A stretch of DNA of 10,961 nucleotides, taken from assembly GCA_032353305.1 (NCBI GenBank), contig JAUCNG010386702.1, positions 1-10,961 of the forward strand. The letters are read 5' to 3'. The position numbers and the translations under genes were made by a program. Each line of letters begins with the position of its first letter. Position 1 is the first letter of the stretch. The notes beneath the pieces were generated by a model that ran no database searches, was not told the origin of the DNA, and saw nothing but the letters and a program-made list of their open reading frames with translations. Origin of the DNA: Cephalothrix spiralis (Eukaryota; Nemertea; Palaeonemertea; Archinemertea; Cephalotrichidae). This document shows, one piece after another, positions 1 to 7,215 of this stretch.

Positions 1-140
1 CGCATGCACCTGTGAAAGAATTTTTCCGATATCTACAAAACTCGCTATGAACTTTTAGATTTACTAAATAGTTATATTTTTTTCATATAAAATGACTTAA
101 TTTTTAATCGCTACTGATCGATGACTATTGACTATTGCAG

Positions 141-319
141 CGCCACTGCAAGCTAGCGTTGAAATTGCGGAAGACTCGGAAACTATTGATGGGCCATTAC
201 TTCTTTCCATGAGGCTATCAGAGATAAATAGCAGATATAGACCTACCCTGGCCTACCTTTATCGATACTTATTGCGCATATTTTTAAAGTCGGGATATTT
301 TCAAATCAGTCTGATTTGA
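141..319 (+). CDS. possible terminal exon of an unrecognised gene (weak)
   Basis: An AG acceptor context (TTGACTATTGCAG, ending at 140) precedes an open frame that runs to TGA at 317-319. Spliced there, the frame would enter in phase 1, with base 140 supplying the first codon base on the genomic strand. The peptide (about 59 residues) has a mixed, soluble-looking start with acidic residues (VEIAEDSETIDG), then RLSEINSRYRP, then a hydrophobic-aromatic stretch (LAYLYRYLLRIF). The composition looks more protein-like than most short frames here, and the base composition is more balanced than in the flanks. I recognise no family. No ATG starts the frame, so it would have to be a downstream exon. 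Other possibilities are a chance frame or a transposon fragment. There is no good in-frame donor. A CAG|GTAGGC donor-like site at 323-331 lies just past the stop. If the exon is real, the large palindrome at 339-430 would lie in its 3' untranslated region. Confidence 0.2.
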
Positions 320-327
320 TCGGCAGG

Positions 328-439
328 TAGGCTATGGGTAGCCTAGAACTAGTCCTAATAACCAGTCTATCGGTCCTTGCATATTAATGCAAGGACCGAT
401 AGACTGGTTATTAGGACTAGTTCTAGGCTAGGCTATGGG
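328..439. repeat. 11-bp direct repeats flanking the perfect palindrome
   Basis: TAGGCTATGGG occurs at 328-338 and again at 429-439, immediately outside and slightly overlapping the palindrome at 339-430. This layout resembles a target-site duplication around a 90-bp hairpin insertion (339-428). However, the repeat begins with TAGGCTA, which is also the palindrome's terminal word in inverse orientation. The left flank therefore forms its own small hairpin, TAGGCTA-tggg-TAGCCTA (328-345). A template-switch origin explains this as well as transposition does. Confidence 0.8.
339..430. repeat. perfect 44-bp inverted repeat with 4-nt loop
   Basis: The left arm is 339-382 and the right arm 387-430. 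They are exact reverse complements over 44 bases, separated only by ATTA (383-386). The outermost bases are TAGCCTAGAACTAG and their complement. The DNA could extrude a cruciform, and a transcript would fold into a long perfect hairpin. The lack of any arm mismatch implies recent formation or ongoing arm-to-arm correction. It carries no coding frame. Candidate identities are a tiny foldback/MITE, a template-switch product, or a hairpin-RNA locus; the sequence alone does not decide. Confidence 0.95.
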
Positions 440-466
440 GTTCAATTGCAAGATTAGTCCGGATTG

Positions 467-487
467 GGCTATATAGCCTATATAGGC
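467..487. repeat. two overlapping perfect 12-bp palindromes
   Basis: GGCTATATAGCC (467-478) and GCCTATATAGGC (476-487) share three bases. They belong to the same TAGGCTA/TAGCCTA vocabulary as the large palindrome just upstream, which also recurs at 612-618. A dispersed short repeat or a degraded element of the same family is the simplest reading. Confidence 0.6.
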
Positions 488-1284
488 AACTTGAACGAGA
501 TTATCTATTTGTTATTTTTTGAGGCCTAACTATAGTCACAATAACTTATTTCTTGAAGAAATCATAAAATAATCATAAAACCGTTTTAAAAGTTTTAATA
601 CCTGCTTTCTTTAGGCTATATACTGTGACCAACCTGGACCAACTGTAGACCATGGAGTCGACTAGTTCACAACTGAATATTCGTCCTTATAGCTATCCTT
701 AGCGGAAAAGCTGCTTCCGCGTTTCAGTTCCGTTCAGCCGTTCCGTAAAAGTTCTGCGTTTCAGTCATTCAAACTTTCCGAACGAGGAAAATAAAATAAA
801 TAAAAAAGTAATAAATATTGTATCAATTTTTTAATAACGAATTCATAACTGAATTTCAATAATTTAATTAAGACTAATATTAATATAGGAAAAAATATGA
901 TCTGTGCATTTTTAGATTTTTAAACTTTAATTTATGTATCACGTGACAAATTCAGGAAGGCTGTAAATTTTGGTGGTGCTGTTGAAAAACTGACTTTCTT
1001 TTCCTAGAAGAATACCATTTTCCTTTGTCTTGATAGTTAAGATGCATCTTAATTAGATATTTAGGAGTTCTTGCAGTTTTTGTGGTGTTACAGGTAACGT
1101 AGCAATTAAGTTAAAACGATCAAAATAAGCACGAAATATTGGTCAAGATTTTCCTCCCATTCTTTTCCGCCATTTTGAATTGAACTCATATATAATTAAG
1201 TTTTTTATCAACAAAATGCAGTGCATGTGGTCGAACGATTGTTGTTTGTTATCTAATCATTAGAATGGATAATATTTATGCAAT
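488..1284. other. AT-rich stretch without a supported gene
   Basis: No credible coding region was seen. A small GC-richer patch (about 695-785) has a GCGGAA/TTCCGC hairpin (702-707 with 715-720) and two copies of a GCGTTTCAGT phrase (719-728 and 755-764), so it may be a repeat fragment. Near 625-652, GACCAAC-like words recur about every 11 bp. A perfect 16-bp palindrome, TTAAGATGCATCTTAA, sits at 1037-1052. The remainder is A/T-rich single-copy-looking sequence. Confidence 0.5.
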
Positions 1285-1349
1285 ATGATTCAGTATTTTA
1301 TGTTTTTAGTCAATAGTATGTTTCATGTTGATCTGTCTTTTTCGCCTTT

Positions 1350-1525
1350 ATACTTTTTGCCAACTGTGGAAACTGGAAAGCCCATCATTTTAGGGCAATA
1401 TTTCGAGCGGCAGCTCACATTGTCTCAACTGTTCTTCGCGGCAGTTATTGGTGAAATTACCTGGATTCGCTGCAACCGCAGTACTTTTGACGCGGCTGCG
1501 GTAACTTCCAAGTTTTGAACGCGGC
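1350..1525. other. GC-richer island with GCGGC repeats; uncertain coding
   Basis: This block is visibly richer in G and C than its surroundings and contains recurrent GCGGC/GCCGC words. ACTTTTGACGCGGC (1483-1496) is nearly repeated as AGTTTTGAACGCGGC (1511-1525). A plus-strand frame begins with ATG at 1285 and ends at 1518 (77 codons). A minus-strand frame is also open across about 1404-1524. Neither peptide resembles a family I know, and having both strands open argues against a clear call. Possible readings are an exon fragment, a decayed transposon fragment or a local repeat. The AATAAA-like string near 1533 is unremarkable in DNA this AT-rich. Confidence 0.25.
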
Positions 1526-1898
1526 AAAGAATGAATAAATGATACGATATCTTAATGAAAAAGAATGTAAATGTATGTGATTTTATTTTAATTCGACTTC
1601 AAAACAAGCTTACTACATGTACTTTCATTTTGAATAACTAAAGCAAAAAAAGGTCATTAATAATTTTTTACCCCAAAAAGCGCTACCGGTGGTTGAAAAT
1701 TTCACAACCGAAATATGTCTGCCCCACGGCAATAAATCTTGGGATTTTCGGCATTTGATGAAATCCGGGGCAGGTTGTCGGACTAAATTTTTGGTGCGGC
1801 AATCTTGTGCAGCAGCTCATAGAACCCTGGACTTTTTTTTACTACTACTTTATACTAGGCATCTGGGCATCACCTAATCAGCCCTTGAAAACACAGAC
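1526..1898. other. non-coding stretch with weak inverted pairs
   Basis: No supported gene is present. Around 1719-1787 there are short complementary blocks (CTGCCCC with GGGGCAG, and GGATTT with AAATCC). They could form a modest stem but are not long enough to define an element. A 62-codon plus-strand frame across here (1689-1877) looks like chance. Confidence 0.45.
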
Positions 1899-2022
1899 CC
1901 CTCATCGACTACCTTTTCTGGGCCTGTTTCTCGTAGAGAAAATGTTTAACATAGTTAAACATTAACTGTGTTAAAACATTTTCATTACGAGAAACAGGCA
2001 CATGAAAGCTAGATGATGAGGA
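1899..2022. repeat. imperfect foldback element, about 60-bp arms
   Basis: The core arms begin GCCTGTTTCTCGTA (1922-1935) and end with its exact complement TACGAGAAACAGGC (1986-1999). Inward, the arms stay complementary through an AAAATGTTTAAC-like stretch with a few mismatches and an indel, up to a 5-nt loop (1958-1962). Outward, a more diverged layer (CCTCATC..CTA..CTTT on the left against AAAG..TAG..GATGAGG on the right) extends the fold to about 1899-2022. The core is better conserved than the outer layer. A non-autonomous foldback/MITE is most likely. A hairpin RNA precursor is possible but has no independent support. No clear target-site duplication was found. Confidence 0.8.
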
Positions 2023-2093
2023 CCTATGCTGAAAAAGGAAGTGTGATGTGTGAACTATTATTTTTTAATGCATGTTTAACATTATTTTGGTTC

Positions 2094-2472
2094 ATTCGAA
2101 AAGCGAAATGCAAAATGTGAAATGGTCATTCAAATTCCCCAAAAATCATATTAGATTTATTTCTCTGGTATAACAAATAATTAAAAGCATATTATAATCC
2201 ATTTCTTTTAGCATTGCATGTAAAAAGTCTAAGAAAAAAACAATTTTACAAACTTGTATTCCGTACGAATTCTATTTTAGAAATACACTGAATAATTCTG
2301 CAAAATAAAAATTTGTATAATTGTTTTTTTCATTGCATTTTTGCATGCAATGCCAGTAAAAATGGATTATAATATGTTTTTAATTATTTGTTATACCAGA
2401 GAAATAAATCAAATATGATTTTTGGGGAATTTTAATGACCATTTCGTCGTTTCATCATTTCGCTTTTCGAAT
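2094..2472. mobile_element. foldback MITE-like element, ~160-bp arms
   Basis: The left arm starts ATTCGAAAAGCGAAATG (2094). The right arm ends with CGCTTTTCGAAT (2461-2472), preceded by the complement of the rest. The two arms match at roughly nine of ten positions by eye over about 130 bp (2094-2223 and 2341-2472). Weaker complementarity continues inward to about 2258 and 2310, including a shared AAAAAAACAATT..TACAAA block. That leaves a loop of only about 50 bp. There is no open frame, so any movement would need a transposase supplied from elsewhere. The ends hold clustered GCGAAATG/GAAATGG words. No convincing target-site duplication is visible, so the superfamily is unassigned. Confidence 0.85.
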
Positions 2473-3564
2473 AATTGCTAAATATTAAGAGTGCTTTAAA
2501 GTTTAATTTTAAATCATTGTGATGTCAACTGACCAAAAAAGAAGACTTGATACAGACAATATGAAGAACCATGAGCTATAGCAGCCAGCTTTATAAAAGT
2601 GGTTCACTCAAATTAATGCTGAGTCACACTTATAAATTACATACTTCGTTAGCCTGGGACTTCTTTTGAGAAATGAAGTGCAGATTTTTAAAATAGCATA
2701 GTATATAACGCATTAACACATTTGATCTGTCCAGGCATTCCCTATCCATTGGTTTTCCTAATTTAGAAATCACTGTCAATAATTAATTTTTAGGGAAGAA
2801 AATGTATATCAAAATTAGTGATCTAATATATAATTTAGTTGTTAAAATGTCTAATGTCTAGAGCCTTGTGGCACAATAAATACTGCTTCTGACTATAGAT
2901 CTGTAGGTTACAGTATCAAATCCAGTACTTACTATTTTTAAAGAAGTATCTTAATATTAATTTATTTCAATAAATTGATCTTCCATGCTATTCATTCATA
3001 AATTATGCCATATAAATTTGAAATACAAATTGGCATTATTAATGAATTGGATTTATTAACTGACCTGTATATAAATACCTCATCTGTCTATAGATAGAAA
3101 CAGTATCCATGATTGCGCCAGGAGGCTATTGCACAACAGGACATTTTAGCAATATATAATATGTGTTAAAAATATAGTTGATCAATATGATTGATCAATA
3201 TAACATCAGATTGTTAAGAGGAAAAACCATGTGCAAAGAAAAAGCAACTTACAATTTTGTTTGATATTATACTTGGGTTCTGCATAAGCCTACTTCGAGC
3301 CAAAACCAACATATGGACTACATGGTAATTTATAATTGATGATATTTGAGCTACAACTTCTTCAAGAGTAACTCTTGAACAAAAATTGCAGTGTTGGTGT
3401 TGCAGACTGCAGAATATGCCACCATTTAATGATTGTCAATGAAAAATATTAAAACTTACACACGAAAAAAAACTGTACTCTGTTTTATGCTTACCACCTG
3501 AACTTGATCAATTATTGGCAAACATATATTGTAAAGCAGAGTACTAAAAACGTCTATGGCCAAT
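2473..3564. other. AT-rich stretch without a supported gene
   Basis: No convincing exon, RNA gene or mobile element was seen over about 1.1 kb. Minor structure includes a weak ATGCCA/TGGCAT stem near 3006-3037 and the short tandem duplication listed separately at 3178-3203. The rest is compatible with intergenic or intronic DNA. Confidence 0.5.
3178..3203. repeat. 13-bp tandem duplication (two units)
   Basis: TTGATCAATATGA (3178-3190) is followed at once by TTGATCAATATAA (3191-3203), differing at one base. Each unit contains the palindrome TTGATCAA. It is probably a slippage duplication. Confidence 0.75.
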
Positions 3565-3620
3565 TCAATTCAATTATTTATTCCTATTAATAGCCATACA
3601 ATTTATTACACAGTTCCTCA
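3565..3620 (-). mobile_element. probable 3' tail of a LINE (non-LTR) element, minus strand
   Basis: Read on the minus strand, this segment runs ..AATAAATTGTATGGCTATTAATAGG.. into AATAAATAATTGAATTGAATTGG. It thus has AATAAA-like strings followed by a short (TTGAA)-type repeat. Many invertebrate non-LTR retrotransposons end in a short A/T-rich simple repeat rather than a long poly(A) tract, and this layout fits that. The direction implies that any remaining LINE body lies at higher coordinates (about 3620-4000). Only two tail units are present and no target duplication was identified, so a chance A/T-rich motif remains possible. Confidence 0.4.
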
Positions 3621-3686
3621 AGAATAAAGATAGAAAAGTAAAATTACGAAAATATCATAACTTCCATAGAAATTTTGCAATGTTTT

Positions 3687-3860
3687 TCATTCCACACAAA
3701 TCATAAATTGCATAAACAAGTTTTTTTTTATTAAATTTTTTTCGGACTGTTCAATAAATAGTGTAAGCAGCTGGAATAATAATCTTAAAGAGTTCGTACC
3801 AAGGAGTGATCTGAAGCTTGGAAAAGAGATTATTAAAAGTACTGTATAAATCATTTTATT
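3687..3860 (-). pseudogene. possible decayed C-terminal end of a LINE reverse transcriptase ORF
   Basis: A minus-strand frame spans 3687-3980 (97 codons) and stops shortly before the LINE-like tail. Its last part (about 3687-3860) contains GTNSLR followed by a lysine-rich ending (EKNLIKKNLF). This recalls the last residues of many LINE ORF2 proteins, where a GTNSLRYFGPKLWNSLP-like block precedes a lysine-rich FKK..KK end. The Trp and Pro residues of the first block are missing from this frame. Only the resemblance and the adjacent tail support the call. A frameshifted relic would explain the mismatch, and so would chance. Confidence 0.2.
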
Positions 3861-3980
3861 GGGACAACAGTAAAAAAAAATTTCAAACAAAATTGCTGTC
3901 AACAAAGTTTGTAATGAATAGTGAATACTGTAAACTCCGATGAGCTTTTTTATCATAACAAAGCCGTTACAATAAATCAT

Positions 3981-4390
3981 AATCTCATTTTACTATGAAA
4001 AGTGAAGGTTTTTTGGTTATGATCTGTTGTAATAGCCAAAAACAATGGATTTCTTTATTATATTTAGTCTCATCTGTAAAATAAACACTAACCTGTAATT
4101 ACTTTGTAGCCATAGAATCCTTACTAAAGGGGAATATGAACTGATTTAAAGTCAAATATTAATATCAAGAGTACCAACATGAAAGTGAAACCTATATTTC
4201 TTATATAATCATTATAAACAATAAAAAGATTTTCGAATAAAAATTCGAAATTTTTTTATTGTTTTGCACATCATATATATTTGAAGTCTTACAAAGTCAT
4301 TTTTGAATGTTTTTGAAAATATTTGACCTTGAATCAGTTTTTTTTAAAGTAACTAAGCACTGTATAATTAAATACTTTTAATATACTACG
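3981..4390. other. AT-rich stretch, one hairpin, no gene seen
   Basis: Apart from the hairpin at 4217-4264 I find no coding frame, RNA gene or repeat boundary here. Homopolymeric A and T runs dominate. Confidence 0.5.
4217..4264. repeat. AT-rich hairpin with ~22-bp arms
   Basis: AACAATAAAAAGATTTTCGAAT (4217-4238) is opposed, across the loop AAAA (4239-4242), by ATTCGAAA followed by a T run and ATTGTT (4243-4263). The pairing is near complete, with a two-base irregularity inside the A/T run. It could be a miniature foldback or the remains of one. It is not a bacterial-type terminator in this eukaryotic context. Confidence 0.7.
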
Positions 4391-4421
4391 GTAAGGATGT
4401 AGTTAAAGCATGCAGGGTCGT
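4391..4421 (+). repeat. exact 31-bp direct repeat, copy 1
   Basis: The segment beginning GTAAGGATGTAG and ending GCAGGGTCGT is identical over all 31 bases to 4854-4884. The flanks diverge immediately on the right, and on the left show only loose similarity (AATA..AC). On the minus strand both copies read DPACFNYILTV within short open frames (4378-4575 and 4736-4927). This shared peptide follows from the DNA identity and does not by itself show coding. Confidence 0.9.
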
Positions 4422-4853
4422 GTTCAAATTGGGTTTCGCGATGACTGCCAAGGGGCAGCAAGCTAACAAGGTTTTGATTTATATTCGCAAGCATACAAAA
4501 ATGCACGCCAACTGACAAACCCAACGAAGAAAGGGAAAGAACGATGAAAGATAAAGTGTTGAGAAGGGAGGGCAAAAGACAACATTTGAGACTATTAAAA
4601 TTTGTGAACCAAAAGGTTTTGTGTAAATGGATTTTTTTTAAATTAAAATCCGATGGTTATAATACGGTACCATGTTTTCTCAAACGAATTTAATCCATTA
4701 TTGGTAGGTTTAAGTCATATTTCCATTTTTTTCAATTAACTTACTTTTCCATGGAGAGAAAAAACAGAGCCCGTGGCGGTATGTGCTAAAATAACGAATT
4801 TAAGATTTAGCATGATATTAGAATTTTGAATATTGTTATACTTCAATACCACT
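4422..4853. other. spacer between the 31-bp repeats
   Basis: The left half (about 4422-4590) is a little richer in G and C than the surroundings. A 14-bp segment, CAAGGTTTTGATTT (4467-4480), has its exact reverse complement at 4999-5012, just outside copy 2. A minus-strand 65-codon frame (4378-4575) begins with a hydrophobic, signal-like stretch but resembles no known protein. I do not call it a gene. Confidence 0.4.
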
Positions 4854-4884
4854 GTAAGGATGTAGTTAAAGCATGCAGGGTCGT
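4854..4884 (+). repeat. exact 31-bp direct repeat, copy 2
   Basis: Second copy of the repeat at 4391-4421, same orientation, start-to-start distance 463 bp. Exact identity over 31 bp against diverged flanks suggests a conserved end or core of a dispersed repeat, or a short recent copy event. Confidence 0.9.
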
Positions 4885-6240
4885 ATCCCAGCATCTTTAT
4901 CATGGAAGAAATATACAGCCATATCATTCAGAATTGTTGAGATTCCTCACCTATGTCTCAAGAATATTCCGTGATCTAATTGTCATTGTTGTAGTTTTAA
5001 ATCAAAACCTTGATTACAGAAAATGGATTTTTGTCCATATTTAAACTTTCGAAATAGTGTGCCAAAACCTGACAGGGAATTTCAAGGTTACAGATTAATG
5101 TTGGATTATTTTATTTTTTTAATATATATTTAAGTACTGCCACATTATTTAGTTAAAATAGAACGTAAACCTAACAAAAATTAAGTTTTAAGCTAAGGTA
5201 AAATATGATGATACGCAAGCAGTGCCCCACTAATTTCGTATGGATATTCAAATGGATAGGCAAAGGGGATTTATAATTTTTTTCAGGTATGGATTTCTCT
5301 GGATCTCACCTTCATTAATGTTGATTGTTGGGTTCTGGAATGGATCTTAAATAAATAAACAACAAAACAATAGATAATTTCCTAGTTTTTCATTCATTGT
5401 ATCTGTTGAATGTTAAAACTATGATAAGTAGAGGTATAACTTGCAAAAATGATAGTTATTTACCAACTATCAATCATCCTATTCAAACGTTCATGACTTG
5501 AAAGCTGGCACTTGGGAGTTCTTTAAATGTTCGTCGATAGCTGTGCAATATTTAGTAATTCTTTGAAATTAGCAGTAGAATTATTCTATGTCATGAAACA
5601 ATGCTTGTACTGAGTATCATGTATTATAGAAGTACGGATATTTTGATACATTCAGATTAAATGGGATATAATTTTGCGGTGTCTTAATTAATTTTAAAAA
5701 TAGATAAAGTCTTGCAATTTAAGTTAATTGATATACATGTAATTCATATCCTCTAATTCAGTTATTATATAGTGATACAAACATGTACTGTAAATAAGAT
5801 GTGTCGTAATTGATTTTAATAATCAAACTTAAACACTATTATAAAATCTCGCAGGGACCATAGTTACTACTGATATATGAAATATATAAGATATAGCAAT
5901 CAAAAGTCAACAACATATCTAGTGTTTGTTGTTGTCTCTTGACAATTTACGCCCTGTATCCATTCTGCTCTGATATACCTTTCGTTTGAAACAGTAATTC
6001 GTAAGTGTTGGCTCGCCTATAAATCTTTACCGAAGAGATCTATAGACCCGTTTTACACACGCGGAAGCAAATGTTCGTTTGCCTTCAAAGACATTCGTTT
6101 TGCAAATGCTGAATCATTTCTAATAGATGGTGGAATGTGACACTCATTATCATTGTAAGTTTAATCAAATGATACTGTGCTCATTTATAGAAGACAATCG
6201 AATGTAACACTAATTGCCCTCAAATATGGCAAAATCGGTA
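4885..6240. other. AT-rich stretch without a supported gene
   Basis: About 1.35 kb with no convincing exon, RNA gene or repeat element. The word ACATGTA recurs (near 5735 and 5783). A short hairpin GCAAA/TTTGC lies at 6067-6082. The 72-codon plus-strand frame at 4826-5044 begins inside the 31-bp-repeat region and looks like chance. Confidence 0.5.
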
Positions 6241-6244
6241 AAAA

Positions 6245-6252
6245 TGACGTCA
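6245..6252. promoter_or_regulatory. perfect CRE-type octamer TGACGTCA
   Basis: TGACGTCA is the palindromic consensus recognised by CREB/ATF bZIP factors in animals. It lies in a modestly GC-richer patch that continues to about 6320 (TGTCGCGCGTATGGGCCGCACC). No transcription start or downstream gene is identifiable, so function is inferred from the motif alone. Confidence 0.35.
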
Positions 6253-6983
6253 GACGCTTCCTAGTACACACTATCCTTAAATATTCATGACCGTAATGTC
6301 GCGCGTATGGGCCGCACCTTTTTTACGCACTCTGCCAAAAAAAAAAGTGGTGCTGCTTGTAAAACATTTAAGAAATTTTTTTCTCTCTCAAAAATACATG
6401 TATTTTTATTGAACCTAACCATATTCCGCTCTACCAATGTTTGATTTGGTATTACTCGTCAATCGAACAAGAAACTAGAAGCTGGTACATGATTCAAATT
6501 TTTTGGGGGCTTTATTGCCTTTCTCAATGCTTGTATAACTCGTAAATTATAGGAACGATTATTAGTATTCTACATTAATGGTGCAGCATATCTATACCTG
6601 TCCACTTAGTTTTGACTTTGATGTGCTGCGTCTTATACACGATAGCGGCCTATACATGCGATATTACAGTATCTGTCCAACTTCATGATTATTTTGATTC
6701 ATTGTTGAAAATCTTTGTAGTGTTTAGGGAACAGTAATGAAAGAGGAAAGTGGAAGTTCGTGTCTTAGTCTTGTCAGGTCGGTAAGACTGGAACATTCGG
6801 TAGATTTCGTAGATAGTCGACCATGTATCTTTTTCTTTTGCTTGTTGGTTTTCAGTTTATATTACATTGTATTTTCTTCCTTATTTTTTTGGAATGCATG
6901 ATTTTTTCCTTGTCTGTTTCTTTTCTAGTTTCTTGAAAACTTTCAAAATCCAGTTTTATTAGCGTACAACTGTTTGTTACCGG
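6253..6983. other. stretch without a supported gene
   Basis: After the short GC-richer patch near 6296-6320 there is a run of A (6339-6348), an ACATGTA word near 6397, and otherwise unremarkable sequence. No exon or RNA gene was recognised. Confidence 0.45.
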
Positions 6984-6988
6984 TAATA

Positions 6989-7213
6989 CAGTCAACTTTC
7001 CCATTTTGGTACATGCATCGGAATCACAATCAAGTACAGTGACATGCAAGGAAGTGTGACAAAAGAGAAATGACAGACCAAAATCAATTTTGAGGTTTTA
7101 CCTGTGACATGAACGGGACTTGAAAGGCCAATTGACAAATCATAATGCGATTAGTATACGAAATATTTTGACTGTGTGACAAATATAACGATGCCAAATG
7201 AGAAAGTTGACTG
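6989..7213. mobile_element. Tc1/mariner-type MITE candidate, 225 bp
   Basis: The left end, CAGTCAACTTTCCCATTTTGG (from 6989), is matched in inverted orientation by CCAAATGAGAAAGTTGACTG (7194-7213). The terminal repeats are about 20 bp with one substitution and one length difference. Both ends are bordered by TA (6987-6988 and 7214-7215), the target Tc1/mariner elements duplicate. Ends starting CAGT are also typical of that superfamily. The interior carries no transposase frame, so this would be a non-autonomous derivative. A minus-strand 65-codon frame (6852-7049) crosses the left end and is a shadow. Confidence 0.75.
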
Positions 7214-7215
7214 TA

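Noticed and set aside
301-319. TCAAATCAG-t-CTGATTTGA hairpin (9-bp stem, 1-base loop) as a separate element
   Set aside because: It is real in sequence but too short and sterically strained to stand as its own feature. It lies at the end of the candidate exon.
3687-3980. 97-codon minus-strand frame, the longest in the window, as an intact gene
   Set aside because: Its composition is dominated by A/T-driven Leu, Ile, Phe and Lys, and it has no recognised full domain. Its position before a LINE-like tail makes a decayed fragment or chance more likely.
4217-4264. Rho-independent terminator
   Set aside because: The stem is A/T-rich and the context is eukaryotic, so a bacterial terminator reading does not apply.
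4378-4575. 65-codon minus-strand frame with a signal-peptide-like start as a small secreted protein
   Set aside because: Its end lies in the 31-bp dispersed repeat and no cysteine pattern or known family supports it. A hydrophobic start is easy to obtain by chance.
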